A DNA stretch of 64,000 nt. Origin: Clostridium sp. AT4. Its GTDB lineage: Bacteria; Bacillota; Clostridia; Lachnospirales; Lachnospiraceae. The first letter of the stretch is position 1; each line of letters begins with the position of its first letter. The notes beneath the pieces were generated by a model that was not told the DNA's origin, made no database searches, and saw only the letters and a list, made by a program, of their open reading frames with translations. The position numbers were made by a program, and so were the translations under genes. The DNA lies in the NCBI RefSeq assembly GCF_001517625.2, contig NZ_LN999826.1, positions 186,001 to 250,000 on the forward strand. The letters are read 5' to 3'. Of the stretch, positions 63,199-64,000 are shown piece after piece.

Positions 63199-63232
63199 AA
63201 AAAGGCAGTGCTTCCCGGAGGCATTGCCTTTT
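63199..63232 (+). terminator. Terminator after pnp
   Basis: AAAAGGCAGTGC (63200-63211) pairs with GGCATTGCCTTTT (63220-63232), with one G-T pair, the T-run being part of the arm. Confidence 0.65.
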
Positions 63233-63278
63233 GCAGAAAAATGAATGATTGCTAATAAAAGAACGGGAGGAACAGACC

Positions 63279-64000
63279 ATGAAAGTAAGAACAAGGTATG
63301 CACCCAGCCCTACAGGCCGTATGCATGTAGGAAATTTGAGAACAGCGCTTTACGCCTATCTGATCGCAAAGCATGAGGGCGGAGATTTTCTTTTAAGAAT
63401 TGAAGATACAGACCAGGAACGCTATGTAGAAGGAGCTGTAGACATTATCTACCGCACCATGGCAGAAACCGGCCTGATCCACGATGAAGGTCCCGACAAG
63501 GACGGCGGCTGCGGCCCTTATGTACAGAGTGAGCGCCAGGCCTCCGGCATCTATATGGAGTATGCAAAGAAGCTGGTTGAAAAGGGAGAGGCTTATTACT
63601 GCTTCTGTACTCCGGAGCGTCTGGAATCTCTGAGAACGAATGTAAACGGCGAGGAGATCATGTCTTATGACAAGCATTGCCTTCACCTGTCCAAAGAGGA
63701 GATCGAGGCCAATCTGGCAGCCGGAAAGCCATTTGTAATCCGCCAGAACAATCCTACCACAGGAACAACCACCTTCCATGATGAGATTTACGGAGATATT
63801 ACTGTAGATAACTCAGAGCTGGATGATATGGTTTTGATCAAGTCCGACGGCTATCCCACCTACAATTTTGCCAATGTAGTAGACGATCATCTGATGGGAA
63901 TTACCCATGTAGTCCGCGGAAATGAGTACCTTTCCTCCTCACCAAAGTACAACCGTCTCTATGACGCTTTTGGCTGGGAGGTTCCGGTATACGTTCACTG
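63279..64000 (+). CDS. gltX: Glutamate-tRNA ligase, N-terminal part
   Basis: ATG 63279 follows CGGGAGGAAC. The first 240 residues are visible and no stop is met before the window ends. The start [20 protein letters not shown] is the class I HIGH-like motif of GluRS, followed by [12 protein letters not shown] and the anticodon-independent recognition segment [29 protein letters not shown]-like region. It charges tRNA-Glu. The KMSKS motif lies outside. Confidence 0.92.
   Translation, partial: MKVRTRYAPSPTGRMHVGNLRTALYAYLIAKHEGGDFLLRIEDTDQERYVEGAVDIIYRTMAETGLIHDEGPDKDGGCGPYVQSERQASGIYMEYAKKLVEKGEAYYCFCTPERLESLRTNVNGEEIMSYDKHCLHLSKEEIEANLAAGKPFVIRQNNPTTGTTTFHDEIYGDITVDNSELDDMVLIKSDGYPTYNFANVVDDHLMGITHVVRGNEYLSSSPKYNRLYDAFGWEVPVYVH

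Overview
The window comes from a spore-forming Firmicute, most likely a Lachnospiraceae (Clostridium cluster XIVa) genome. Evidence is the sporulation genes (gpr, spoIIP), AGGAGG-type ribosome binding sites, TTG/GTG starts on the mobile elements, and the syntenies holA-ywlG-rpsT-gpr-spoIIP-lepA-hemW and rimP-nusA-ylxR-ylxQ-infB-rbfA-nrnA-truB-ribF-rpsO-pnp. I cannot name a species.

Bases 1-23182 are mobile DNA; 23142-64000 is ordinary chromosome. Two integrative elements sit in tandem in one target, the 5' end of a low-molecular-weight protein tyrosine phosphatase (LMW-PTP) gene. Element 1 (1 to about 5168, left end outside the window) carries a MobA/MobL relaxase (3' part), a CHC2 zinc-finger primase-like protein, a VapE-type helicase, an excisionase and a Tn916-type tyrosine integrase. 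It ends in the first 11 codons of an LMW-PTP (5137-5168), which were then cut off by element 2. Element 2 (about 5155-23182, 18.0 kb) has its own xis/int pair at the right end and restores a new 5' end to the LMW-PTP gene (23142-23618). The shared 14-bp core ATTTGCCACGGCAA, which encodes the catalytic P-loop, is the probable attachment site.

Element 2 has no relaxase or conjugation genes, but it has a MobQ-like nic motif (AAGTGCGCC, 19637-19645) in a structured intergenic region, so it may be mobilised in trans. Its cargo, left to right, is: a small membrane peptide; an SprT-like metalloprotease with a zinc ribbon; three proteins of unknown function, the last with an HTH; about 2.3 kb without a convincing gene, holding 134/135-bp and 104-bp tandem repeats and a candidate small RNA with its own promoter and terminator; three exported paralogues with cell-wall-binding-like repeats plus a two-helix membrane protein; two tiny coupled ORFs; an operon with a DUF3990 ADP-ribosyltransferase-like protein and a minimal nucleotidyltransferase; a serine recombinase; and a D12 adenine methylase next to the recombination module. 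This accessory DNA looks AT-richer than the chromosome and holds most of the novelty.

The chromosomal part runs: MATE exporter with its MarR regulator (minus); holA, ywlG; rpsT (minus); gpr, spoIIP; lepA-hemW-glpK; azlCD and asparaginase (minus); an NfeD/SPFH membrane pair; a second MATE exporter; a Crh-like truncated HPr; nudC and a HAD phosphatase; ilvN-ilvC and leuC-leuD with two LysR regulators; the L-cysteine desulfidase cyuA; an orphan HicB; an anion permease; nagA; then the nusA-infB and ribF-rpsO-pnp translation/RNA cluster, ending in the 5' part of gltX. Several promoters and terminators in this part are close to consensus.
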